This document shows positions 1 through 10,900 of a DNA stretch of 40,474 nt, piece after piece; the stretch's first letter is position 1; the number at the start of each line of letters is the position of its first letter. The translations under genes were made by a program, and so were the position numbers. The DNA is taken from the NCBI GenBank assembly GCA_031268035.1, contig JAIRXW010000003.1, positions 1 to 40,474 on the forward strand, given 5' to 3'. This DNA is from Rickettsiales bacterium (GTDB taxonomy: Bacteria; Pseudomonadota; Alphaproteobacteria; Rickettsiales; UBA1997). A model generated the notes under the pieces. The model saw only the letters and a list, made by a program, of their open reading frames with translations, did not search any database and had not been told where the DNA came from.

Positions 1-19
1 GAACTCCAGAGGAGGGACT

Positions 20-763
20 CTAGAGGGGCATTTTGTAGTGGTCAGACAAACAGACACCTTTCTCCGTGAATTTTGCATTGACCTGCCAGAACTCAACTCC
101 TGAGCGCCTAGTTTTCAGCACGGCCTGGCTCACAGCATTTCCTCCCTCGTTTTGTTTCGGAATAAATTTATTCGCCTCGAACATGAAAAATACCAGGATT
201 ATGGCTTTTCTATGTTTAGATAGTTCCTCCATATGTTTTATAAATCTATCAATGGAGTACAATTTCTCCTGTTCAGTAAATTTCGCACAGCTATCGGTGG
301 TATAGCTGCTTTTCAGTGGCAGCATCACCATAGGGCTTTTGACCTCCAGATAGATATCATCATTTATGACAAAATCTAATCTCGAGTCCCCTACCCTCTG
401 TTCTCTTTTTATGGAGAATATTTTCCCCTCTGGTCCCAGGATGTCGGACAATTGATCTGTCCTGAGAAAATAATCTATATAGCTATTAGCTCTGGTCTGA
501 TTAATGCCTACCCATTTTTTATGGGAATTTGCCACTCCGTTAAGTGATATGGCCTCCACAGTGTAGCGTGTTTTTCTCTTTCCACCGTCCTCAGCACTCC
601 GCAAAAGACAGGGAATATTGTCAAAGATAACTCTAGCAATTCTGCCGGTACACGGACAGTGGCACATGACAATTTCATCATCCACGCGAACGTTCATGAT
701 AAATCTATTTGGTCTATTGACCACGATGGCCTCTCTGAGGGGCTCACTAAACTTCATCATCAT
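20..763 (-). CDS. sfsA: SfsA family protein (sugar fermentation stimulation protein homolog)
   Basis: The protein has the SfsA layout: an N-terminal OB-fold-like part with RPNRF followed by the HCPCTGR segment (family pattern H-x-P-x-TGR), a KTRYTVEA stretch, and a C-terminal PD-(D/E)XK nuclease-like core with RVGDSRLDF and YLEVKSP supplying the acidic residues and lysine. SfsA proteins bind nucleic acid non-specifically; their physiological role is poorly settled. An open frame continues upstream to a GTG at 784, but I prefer one of three consecutive ATG codons at 763, 760 or 757 because family members begin close to the RxNRF segment; no clear Shine-Dalgarno decides this. It follows secG on the same strand, 49 bases downstream, and may be cotranscribed with it. 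Confidence 0.88.
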   Translation of the reverse strand: MMMKFSEPLREAIVVNRPNRFIMNVRVDDEIVMCHCPCTGRIARVIFDNIPCLLRSAEDGGKRKTRYTVEAISLNGVANSHKKWVGINQTRANSYIDYFLRTDQLSDILGPEGKIFSIKREQRVGDSRLDFVINDDIYLEVKSPMVMLPLKSSYTTDSCAKFTEQEKLYSIDRFIKHMEELSKHRKAIILVFFMFEANKFIPKQNEGGNAVSQAVLKTRRSGVEFWQVNAKFTEKGVCLSDHYKMPL

Positions 764-812
764 AGAGGGATTTCCAAATAACACACTCCGGCCAAGGGCC
801 CAGAAAATAGCA

Positions 813-1115
813 CTACTTATTTTCCAAAGTTTTTTGTTCCAGATAATCTTTTATCAAGCTCTTAGTTTTTGCATATTTTCGAGCCGATATATTTGTAAGA
901 ACTGCAGAATTCACCATAAGAAAAGCACCGAGCAGAATGGTAAATTTAGTTATAAAATCCATAGATGCCCGCCCGGCTATCAGACCAAATTTAGAATTGC
1001 CCGAACTTATGTTGCTCAGTGCATCTTCATCTGAGGACTGCAGCAGAACAACTATAATCAGTACAGCACAGGCCAGAATTTGAAACATAAATAAAACTAA
1101 TAAACCGCCGCTCAT
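813..1115 (-). CDS. secG: Preprotein translocase subunit SecG
   Basis: This 100-residue protein matches SecG in size and pattern: a first membrane helix (about residues 3-25) ending in VVLLQSSDE, a Ser/Gly-rich cytoplasmic loop, and a second helix around residues 55-77. The VxLLQ motif before the loop is the family signature. SecG assists SecYE in moving secretory proteins through the inner membrane, which is relevant to the giant exported protein encoded nearby. The C-terminal tail is Lys-rich and short. The ATG at 1115 is the only start that leaves the first helix complete. The upstream DNA (minus strand) carries TTGACA- and TTGACT-like hexamers, but no well-spaced -10 that I would commit to. 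Confidence 0.9.
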   Translation of the reverse strand: MSGGLLVLFMFQILACAVLIIVVLLQSSDEDALSNISSGNSKFGLIAGRASMDFITKFTILLGAFLMVNSAVLTNISARKYAKTKSLIKDYLEQKTLENK

Positions 1116-1728
1116 TCAAACTCAAAATACAAAAACGTCTCCTCCAGGCTAGTCAAACTAATATTAATGTCAACATATGACCTCACCATCTGCCCACGCC
1201 TCCCGCATAGATTTGAAACTAATTCCGCCATGGTTCTCTGACAAACCAGAACAATGGATAAACCCCCTCCTAAAAAATAATTTAACCATTACCAACCAAC
1301 TAGCACTAGATTCTACTATTTTCATACTCTTTCATTCCCTATTTAGTAATATATTCATCGTTCATTTTAGCTCCTGTCTTATTCCAATAAATCCATGATA
1401 GTGGTCGAGAGCATGGTATCTCATTTGTTTTTTGTCCATGATTCTCCTCCCGAAACCCTACGATTTTTCTAGAGAATCCTAGATGGGCTCGTTGCCTTTC
1501 GAACAGCAGCCTAGCCAGAGTCACATTTCAGAATCTATGGGAAATTGGGTTTGGCGGGAGACATAACTACAGATAGAATGCCCAAATATCTTTGTTAAAA
1601 ATGATATCTCCAGAATTACTAAATATCCCCATTACTGAGTGCTGAATTTTTACATAATCTATTGATTTTTTTAATAGGTCTAATATTGATCTAGTCAGAT
1701 ATTTTGTATAGGTTCCAGGGAGTCCTAG
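1116..1728. other. Intergenic region of about 610 bases without a convincing gene
   Basis: This is the longest stretch without a supported gene. It holds a 73-codon plus-strand frame (1177-1398) and a 61-codon minus-strand frame (1339-1524), neither with a plausible ribosome binding site or recognisable protein character. I found no tRNA, tmRNA or SRP-RNA consensus by eye. An 11-base sequence TCCTAGATGGG occurs at about 1479-1489 and again at 1723-1733, where it contains the start codon of the next gene. The last 40 bases before 1729 are AT-rich and probably carry the promoter of the next gene. Decayed gene sequence is a possible origin, not shown. Confidence 0.5.
1717..1722 (+). promoter_or_regulatory. 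Shine-Dalgarno AGGGAG for the 66-aa protein
   Basis: AGGGAG lies six bases before the ATG at 1729. It is one of the better ribosome binding sites in the window, where most genes have weak ones, and it is the main reason to accept the short ORF as real. Confidence 0.6.
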
Positions 1729-1929
1729 ATGGGAACAAAAAATAACCCGAAAAACAGAGCGGGGACAAGTAAAAACAAAACTTTTGATGGCAAGGAGGTC
1801 GAGCCTGCAGTATTCTATGATTTTGAAAAGGGAATCAGCTATTTATCTGCAAAGACCATTAAGACAAATGACATTGTCTGCGATAGCGGGGGCAGGCCAC
1901 TGAAATGGAAGAATATATCTAGTAAATAG
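1729..1929 (+). CDS. Small unrecognised protein (66 aa) upstream of the giant gene
   Basis: I do not recognise this gene. It encodes 66 residues with a Lys/Asn-rich, probably disordered N-terminus (about residues 1-20), then a compact segment containing FYDFEKGISYLSAKTI and DIVCDSGGRPLKWK. There is no signal peptide or membrane helix, so it is predicted cytoplasmic. Support for coding comes from a good Shine-Dalgarno six bases before the ATG, a start at the first available ATG, and codon use (AGA, ATA, AAA rich) like that of its neighbours. The stop is 63 bases before the giant ORF on the same strand, with a perfect stem-loop between them, so the two may form one transcription unit. The single CDSGG is too little to assign a function. 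Confidence 0.6.
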   Translation: MGTKNNPKNRAGTSKNKTFDGKEVEPAVFYDFEKGISYLSAKTIKTNDIVCDSGGRPLKWKNISSK

Positions 1930-1949
1930 ATAAAACGGTTATTGGGTAG

Positions 1950-1966
1950 GCAACCTAAAAGGTTGC
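1950..1966 (+). promoter_or_regulatory. Perfect stem-loop between the 66-aa gene and the giant gene
   Basis: GCAACC, a five-base loop TAAAA, then GGTTGC form an uninterrupted 6-bp stem. No run of T follows (GATATT), so it is not a typical intrinsic terminator. It sits 27 bases before the giant gene's ATG and just ahead of that gene's AAAGGT ribosome binding site. It could stabilise an mRNA end, mark a processing site, or partly attenuate readthrough; the sequence alone does not decide. Confidence 0.5.
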
Positions 1967-1992
1967 GATATTAGATCTATAAAGGTAAAAAA

Positions 1993-4900
1993 ATGAAGAA
2001 AAAGGGAGGCTATTTTTGTCTTGTGCCGTGGTATCTTCGCGGAGCGCTGGTACTATGTCTGGGTTGTTGTATCGCATACATGCATCCCGAGCATGTCCGG
2101 GCTAAAGAATATCTAAATTGCAATGATATTGGGACTATTGACGAGCTAGCAGATTCTAATTTTCTTAGCTATAAAAGTAGAATTGGTACTATTGTTAATA
2201 GTAGAGATCTTTCTACTCTACAGTTCATCTTTTATTATTTTTTAAAATTACCAGACAGTCTGGATGATGACGACAATCCCAGAGAACTTTTTATTCCCGT
2301 TATAAACGATGAAAATTTGGACAGTGATTTTTTGAGCTGCGGCTTTGATGCCGAAGAAGTTTTCGAGTGTGAAAACTCTAGACTCTGGAACAGTGGAGAA
2401 TGCACAAGGGAGACAAACATTGACGGGAATGTCCAGGAAATAATCGACTGTAAAAAATTTGATAATCAAAGGCTGCTGGAAGAAAATTCAACACCCTCCG
2501 AAGACGGCAGCGAGACCAACAAAATAGCCTGCTACCCCCCTAATCATATTTGTAATAAATATCTGGAGAATGTATTTAACAATTATTACAATGTTAATGG
2601 AATCCATTTTAGCAGCGATGAAACACTCCCCGGAACATTTTTCATATATAAAAAAAATGTTATTCCAGAGGGCGAATTTAAAAACTGTGAACTCACCAAA
2701 TTTACCTGTGATATAAAACTAAAAAATGAATCTCCGGGTCATGGAAAGAATATAGTTTTTAAAAATTTATTAAATCAGGAACGACATAGCGCTAATGAAA
2801 AATTTATTGAAAATATATTCGCCGGACTCGGCATCAAGGCATTTTTTAAGTTTGTGGGATCCTGTAAGACTGGCGATGCTGATTGTAATCAAATTCTAAA
2901 TAGTTATTTTTACTACAAATATATTGATGGTACCCAATTAGACAGCCAGACCACCGTCTATTATTTTGAAAAAAACATTTACTATCAAAATATAGGCCAG
3001 CTCTGTGACGGCTATTTACCAACGTGTAGAGAAATCAATGTTGGGGAAAGTTTTTCTTCGGCCCTCTATAATAATGGAAAAAATAGCAATAACAATTTTG
3101 GAGCTAGAAAGAATTTTTACGAAACACAGCTGGGCAACGGTAAAATAAATTCCCTGTATGAAATACAGGAGGAAAATGTATGGTTCGCTAACAACGACAA
3201 TTTTAAGAATTACAATTGCCTAGCCATCCACAGCGACTCCGCCAATGAAAATGATTCAGATATAGGTTATTGTTCAGATCTTAGCGAAGAAAAAAATAAT
3301 CTAAAATACGAAAATGGGCTAACAACGAAGGGTAAGAGTATAGCTTCCGGTGGAACTCTACTTAAAATGCCAAATTGCTATCTGAAAAGTTGCATAGATC
3401 TGACCACAGAAGAATTAACTGTGATAGCCGAAAAGGGGAAAATAGATGGAAAATATTGTAGTGAATACTACTGGCTTTCAAATACCGAAGGATTTAAATA
3501 TTTTCCCCGGGAAAATCCAATCTACTGTTCCAATTTGGAAAATAAAATCCCCGAAGGGAAACAGTTAGTTTTCCGTCAGGGTATTTTTGAATATGTTGGC
3601 TGTAAAAGAGGAGACAACGGATACCCGCTTATGGACGAAGATGGAATCTGCAAAAGCAACGAGGCAGCCACGTACTACAGCTATGGAGGGGGCCTAAATA
3701 AAAAAAGAGATAATTGTTATCTGAAAAACTGCTTTTCTCTAACCAGCGCCGAAAGAAAGGTGATTTCAGAGGCAAAACTTACGAATATAGGCTTCGAACT
3801 TGAACGTAGCTATGGAATTGACGTTGAAAATGGAGTAGAAAGTGAATACGATAAATCTAATATTCCTCTCTATTGCGATAGCGGTTTTGTATTCAGCGAG
3901 GATATAGCCGATTTTAAAGGATTCGATCATTTAAATCTAAACGTGATTCCCTGCTTCGAAATGAGTCCGGAACAGCTAAGGGCCATGGGTTCTAGAGGCG
4001 CCAGCAGTATGATACTTTTCACAAATCTCCTGAAATCCTATGACACAAACAATGTATATGGATTTTGTAGAACCCACTATATTCCACTGGATACTCTAAA
4101 CCAGCAGCATGATGAATATAGTCTTTTTCTAGAAAACGTCTTCGTACTGGCTAATGAGATTGACAGGGCCCCCGGTAACGACGCCTACATGTCATTTTTT
4201 AACTCTGGCGTCTTCGGGACATTAAATATGTATAATACTAAAAAAATGAGTGATTTTAATCTTCAGAGTATTGTAAGATCCGATTATCGGAAAGTTCCCT
4301 TTAGCCACAACGACATTAAAAAATTTAAAAATATCGCCCAGTACGGGAATATATGCGGGTATTTAGATAATAATTTCCCCTACTATAATGCCGATATTAT
4401 AACCTACGATAGCACTCTTATAAAAAATAATCCTAAATTATCCAGCGTAGTCAGCATAATCAAAGATAAAAATGAGAACTACACAAAATGTTTATCTGAA
4501 GCTAATGGGCAAACAAGCAAATCTTTTAATCTCGGCGATAGCACTATTCCGGAAGATTGTAAAAGTTGCTACAATGCTGACAGCTCTGAACAGGACAAAT
4601 GTCTCTATGGAAAAGATAATTGTAAGATCTATGCCTATAACTATGGCTGTAAAGTCGCCAACTGTTCTGGGAATAATCTCAAATACTGTGAGGAGGAGGA
4701 TAGGGTTATGGAAAGAATTGCAGAATGCAGCAAATATAAGGCATTATCAAATGGTTACAGCAGTAGCTTTTTTGACTGTGGGCTCTATGACCGCGAAAAT
4801 GAAAACAAAAAAAAGATATTTAAAGATTTTGAAACCGATCTTGGGAAGGAAAATATAAATAAAATAAATAATGCCTGTAATTCCCTATTACCTCTCACAG

Positions 4901-7900
4901 ATTCTAGACCAGAGGTCAAACCAGATACTCTCTCAAAAATTATAAAACCCTATAAAAAAACCACAGGCACCACAGGTATATTAGGCACTATACTATTAAC
5001 GATCTTGCCGGGTAAGGATTCTCTCGAAAGATATGGTTGCACTGAATTTAAAAGACCAACTTTTAACTACGGACAGTATGGCTGTAAGATTCCAAATGAC
5101 GATAGTAGCTACATAAGTATTTCCTCAAATCCCGAAAAGGCCATCAATGGAATGGATATAAACTCCTTTAGTGCACCGAGGGATGCTAAACTTAAAATAA
5201 ACGTTTGTTCAAGGTACACCAGTGATGTATATTCGAATAATACATGTGGCGAAAGAGAAAAAAGTGATTATAGCGATAAATGCGTATACATTGGTGATTC
5301 TGGCCAGGAAACTCTAGAGGAAGCCAAAAACGGGGTTTGGTATTTTACAGAATCCACTGGAGGCACTAGGTTTCGTACTGAACAGAAAACAAGTAGAGAA
5401 ACATTGGTCTTTAGGGATTTCCACACATACCACTACTGCTATTCGGATATGAACAGAGAATTTCAGGACGGTTCAAGTGTCGGAGTCATATACGGGGATG
5501 GAGTATTAAGCGGAGCTATCATTTCTTTAGTAGCATGTCCCATCGCATTTTTTTTTATATGTGCTCCCCTAGTAACAACCGTTATCACTCCCGGAATATT
5601 TTTGGCAGTTAGAGCTTCAGATTGGCAGATTAATTTACAAAATGATCTGCAAATTGCTCGTGACTACAATAAAATTACAGGCTATGAAGAAAAGGGTTTT
5701 ATCAGTAAAGCATTTGTAACTGATAATAACGATTATATGTACAGGTTCTATCCAAGAGCTAAAAATATAGAAGATGATCTGAGAAATAAATTGGAAACCA
5801 ATGTTGACAGCGAAGGAAGTAGATTCTACCACGGCAACACTAGAGGCAGGGATATAATAGAAAAATGTAATCTGGGTAATCTATTCCAAGATTTGAATAA
5901 CTGCAGGGGCTCAAACGAGTGCAACTATAAATACCAATATAACAAACTAGCCGAAGATGGTTCCTCTTTAGGGGTCTGCGAAGAGGAGAATTTAATGAAT
6001 TGTATCCAAGACTCTCAAAAAATCTGTTTAGAATCCTATGGAGCTAGCTTCGTGTCCAATTCTGGAATAGACAATGATTTTTTAACCAAAACTGGTGCTT
6101 TCCTAAAATATTTTGAAAACGGGGCTATAATAAAAGATGAATGGGGAACTTCAAGCACGAAGGGCCACACTGACTACGTGCCCGTTGATATAGTTTATTT
6201 TACAAAAGACAAACAAACATTGGCGCAACTTAAAAACAATGAGAATTGTAAGTTTAGCAAATATGGAGACCCGATTGGGGATCTTTCTAGATGCAGGGGC
6301 TTTGAGCATGAAAACCTATTCTACACAGAAAGTCAAACGGTAAAGATGCCGCTCCTAACTTCACCATTTTTTTTCTACACTCTGGTCACACCTAAAAATA
6401 TGCCAGAATTATTTAACCCCACATTGATAGTAGTTGGTTATTATCTCTTCTCTAATGCTGATATTGAGGTAACCTACAGCACCCCAGATAATGTAATTTT
6501 AGATTTTTTTAACCCAAAAATAAGATACGACTATTCCTTCATAGGAGGGGTTAACGACCCAGATTTTGATAATATTTTGGCTGAATATAATAACTTTATA
6601 TCCGCAGTGCCGATATATGACGAATACAGCAGCCCCTATATTCTAAAATATAAAAGTAATAATATTTCCGAACTAGAGTATAGTTATGTACTGCATAAAA
6701 CCTACAGCAAGGACATTCACAATGAATATATACCTAAAGTCTGTCTATATAAAATATCGGTCGTTCCCGAGAAGGGCAATAATAATGTTAGTTTGAATTT
6801 GACACCCTGTTTAGGCACCGGATGTTTCCGGGCGATTAGCGGAGATGAGAATTTTATATTGGTAGATAATGACGTAGAGTGTCATCCGAGAATACCGCCA
6901 AATTTTAGTGATTTCATATTTAAACCCGACAAAAACATGGCCTACAACAGGGCATTTATAAATGTCTACCTAGGGCCAAAAAATATATCTAGTGAAAATA
7001 TAATGGATGAAAAAAATGCCAAATATTACAGTCTAAGAGAGGGAGATAAATCGTACGTAGAAAATTTTGGAGAAAATAAAATTCTGGGCTATGGTCTAAA
7101 TTTTTCACACAGTTATTGTTCCAAAGCCTACCACGACTATTACCTGTATCTCGACCAAATCGCAAAGGAAAAGGCTTCTCCAAACGGGGATACGGCCAAA
7201 ATTAACAGACTGCTTAAAAATATAGGGACCATCGAAAATATAATTATGCCGGATTGTGACGAAGAGGAGGGCATTGTCAGCGAAGTGCTAATAAATGCAG
7301 ATAAAATGAAAACCCTGAAGAATGTCGGGGTTAGCACAAAAGTAGTTGTGAAAGAGATCGCTAGAGTCAAAAAATATAATGAAAACTATGGGGGACACAG
7401 TGAAATATGTGTCAGCGATTACGATATTGAAAAAATATTCAAATTACGGGAAAAATTTGGAGCAGACGAGCGCGAAATGCCGACGGTTTTGGTTTTCAAA
7501 GCAAGCCCCGGTAGAAAATCGAAAACAAAATGTGTTTTGAGTAGCCTAAGCATGAATCAGAAAGATTGTCTCGAGGCAGAACAGGTATACGTGTTTTGTT
7601 CCGATTACGACATAAAGCAAACATCTAACTGTGAATATGTTTTAAATGTTAATAGTTTTGAAATGGTCTATGTGAAAAAGATTAACTGCCTAAATTATCT
7701 GGGCGCCACCATAAATGAAAATAACATCGAGGCCATAAAGGCCTGCTTCAAGGGTGGTTTTAACTATAGGGGAACCATTTACAACGCAGATGGGGGGAAA
7801 AAAGAAAAATGCACCTGTAAGATTTTAGGGTCAAGAGAAATGTTCGAAACAGAGTTATATGATTCACGGCCCATGACTCCAAGAGAGTACGGCCTGTGCA

Positions 7901-10900
7901 TTGATCTAAAAAAACCTATAATATGTCCTGCAGTTAAATACTACGACTCCTCAAAACAATATACGAATAATGAATTGGCACTCAACAGAACAGAGGAAGA
8001 ATTAGAAGAAGGGCTAAAAACCGACTATGAACAACACATCTGGAGAGCTGACGAAAAACAGGTTGGCATACTACCCGCCGTCTTCTATAATATAACCCTG
8101 GGACATGCTGAATTTCCATCCAGTGTCTACTGCGAAGCAGATATCGGAAGAGAAGATGGGGAATCCTACTATAATGAAAATTGTATTGGGGGCAGTAAAT
8201 TTGTAATGGGCGAGTGTGTTGGATTTTGGAAACAGAATGATAATAATGTACCAAAAGCCATATGTACAGCTAAAAAAAGCAACACTGGAACGATACTATA
8301 CGAATACGAATTAGTTAGAGAGGCCGATGACGAAAATTCATCGGATAGAAATAAATATGAATGCGTCAGATACTACTGCCCAAACGTCGGCTATGATGAT
8401 CTTGGCTATGAAATATTAGACGAAAGAGATATTGACATTAAATTTGCTAGTCAATTTTCCAAAGTTGAAATAAATGACTATGTGAACGTGGCACTGACTG
8501 ACTATAGATCCTTTGTAAATAATGAGGAAAAGAGCCCTAAAACAATAGACACCCGGGGCTCTTTCAACGGCTTTGCTATATGGAAAAAAATAGTGTCCCT
8601 GGACTACGCCCAGCTAGTCCAAAGTAAACAGTGCCTAACTGGCTTTGCTCCGGCTGGTTCCAGCTATATAATAAAAATATCATCATACAATGATGATAAT
8701 AATGACTATGATGCAATTATTCTCCCCTATTCGAGTATTGTAGCATTGTATAAAAATCAAGTCACAACTGCCAACAGCTACTATTCGAGACAAAATTTTC
8801 CAAAAAGAATATGTAATCAGATGGGAGAATGGTTAAAGGTGGATGATATGTATAATAATGCAACCATAGACAAAAACAACAAGGCCCAAAATTTTTATCA
8901 TAACGCTACAGGTAATTTTTGGCTGTCCGTTCTTGCCAATGATGTCAACCAGGGTTTAACTGATAACATAGGCCTATATGGTAATAATTATTGCGAAAGA
9001 CTGGTTTGCGGCACCATTATTACTAAAAATGAAAACATATATTTAAACGAAGTGCTGAACGGAGCACGTCAAGCTAACTATGGCCAAATCTCAAAATACA
9101 CCACCTGGAGACATTCGGGGGGCGCAAATTGGGATAATATCTCAAGTAGCAGAAATTCAACATCAAAGATAGAAATGGAGGGAGCCTTCAGTGACTCCAG
9201 CAGAAATATAATGAACATATTTAATAACAACAACATAAGCGACACCATTATCGACAACAAGTATAAATATGTTAAAAAAGTCCGGGGAACGTGCTCTAAT
9301 ATTTTTGGATATTATAATAGAGACAGCGAATTTAGTGGACTGGGCGAATTTGCTGGACAGTTGTCCTCCCTGAGGCCTAGGGGGTTCGCAGAGGTCGATC
9401 CAAGGGAAACGACTCTGCTACTCGATGGTAAAAAGACCTCGGAGCCAACTAGAGTCTGCACAAGCGTCAGCCTATGGGGGGGTATCACCAATAGATGTTT
9501 CAGAGCCTGTGAAATGCTGAATATATATAACGCAAAACTCCATCCTTCACTCTACGAGAACAAGAAAAATCTCAAGCCATCCGAAAATTATTACGTAGAA
9601 AATCATCATATACTCAATGTAGACACTAGAGGAGAAGAAGCCCTCAGCGAAAGTTACCGGGAAAGTCGTCTGAGCCTCTACTCTCTTCGCGAATCCGATA
9701 GCTACAGAAACTTTATGCTCGGAGACTATCTAACGGGTGGAGCAACATGGCCACGTAGTATTGTAAATACCAAAAGCGCCATAGAAACTAAAACCAGTAG
9801 CGAAAAAAAGGGGCTGAGATATGTGGAAGTTACGGGTAATTGCGATTCCACCTATAATAGGACTAGCGACAATAAACCAAGCCAATATGTGGTCCGAAGT
9901 TTAGAGTCCAGGCCAAAACGCAAATGCTACGAGGATGGCACCTGGGGTCAGGTCGAGGGTGACACAAGATGTCTTTTGGCCAAAAACTGCGTGCCATTTG
10001 ATTTCAGAGTGGAGGATATGGCTAATTTGATCAAATTGGGAGAGGGCGGCAGGCAAAATTTTGATGCTATCAATACATTCATCACAAATATTTACTACAA
10101 CCAAAGAAGTTCTACGGCCACCTGCACGGCAAATGAAAATGGCAGAAACGAATACGGCTGCGCAATTCTACGGTTTGATGCTGGAAACACCACCATAGAT
10201 ACAGTTATAAAAAGCACTGAAAATAGCAGTGATTCCGGAGCCTTTAGTGAAAACGATCTAGGCATTGTAAATAGCTCCTATAATAAACCGAAGTTAAACC
10301 AACAGTCAATATGTTGTCTGTCGGAGGTATGTCGCTCGGCAGACAATAGTAAAAACTACGTTGCCGGCTGGAGTCTAAATACCTATGATATTGGAGACTA
10401 TTTTGTGCCAAAAAGCTGCAAAGTTTTGGACTATATTAACGCCGAATACACTACAAATAATTTTTATATTTATACGTCCGGTGTTGAGGATATCGGTATA
10501 AAAAACACAAAATATCTGAACCGTCTAAAATTTGTAAGTGATGAAAATAAGGCAATAAAACCGCACTATGCCAAAAGTAGTTTTTTGCATCTTGTCTATA
10601 ATAGACTACACAGTGATTTGATGGGTAATTATGTAGAAAAATTACTCCTAGACGGAGAAACCATAGATGATTCAGAAAAAAGTATCCAGATAGGTACACA
10701 GCAATACGAATCCTATCAGGTTAGAGCGACATGTGATGAAAGGCTATTTTACAATGAAAATACGGGAGATCAATACTTCAGCAAAGATATAGTTTTTGAG
10801 TGCAGAATTCTTAACAATGATGAGGTTCAATTTGCCTACAGTGATAAAACAAAAAGCACCAATGGTTCCCTGGGTGATAAATTAATAAGGGCGGAGGATT

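Noticed and set aside
618-1034. 138-codon plus-strand ORF over sfsA and secG
   Set aside because: It runs antisense to two recognised genes, and its translation has no domain character; the hydrophobic part mirrors SecG coding.
1177-1398. 73-codon plus-strand ORF in the long gap
   Set aside because: No ribosome binding site and a composition like translated AT-rich noncoding DNA. It remains the best of poor candidates there.
1339-1524. 61-codon minus-strand ORF in the long gap
   Set aside because: No family resemblance and no supporting signals. I also considered an SRP-like RNA on this strand near 1490-1530 but found no conserved GGAAGCAGCC core.
4472-4858. 128-codon ORF inside the giant gene, same strand, another frame
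   Set aside because: It is a frame shadow of the giant ORF, whose own frame is continuous with signal peptide and Cys periodicity.
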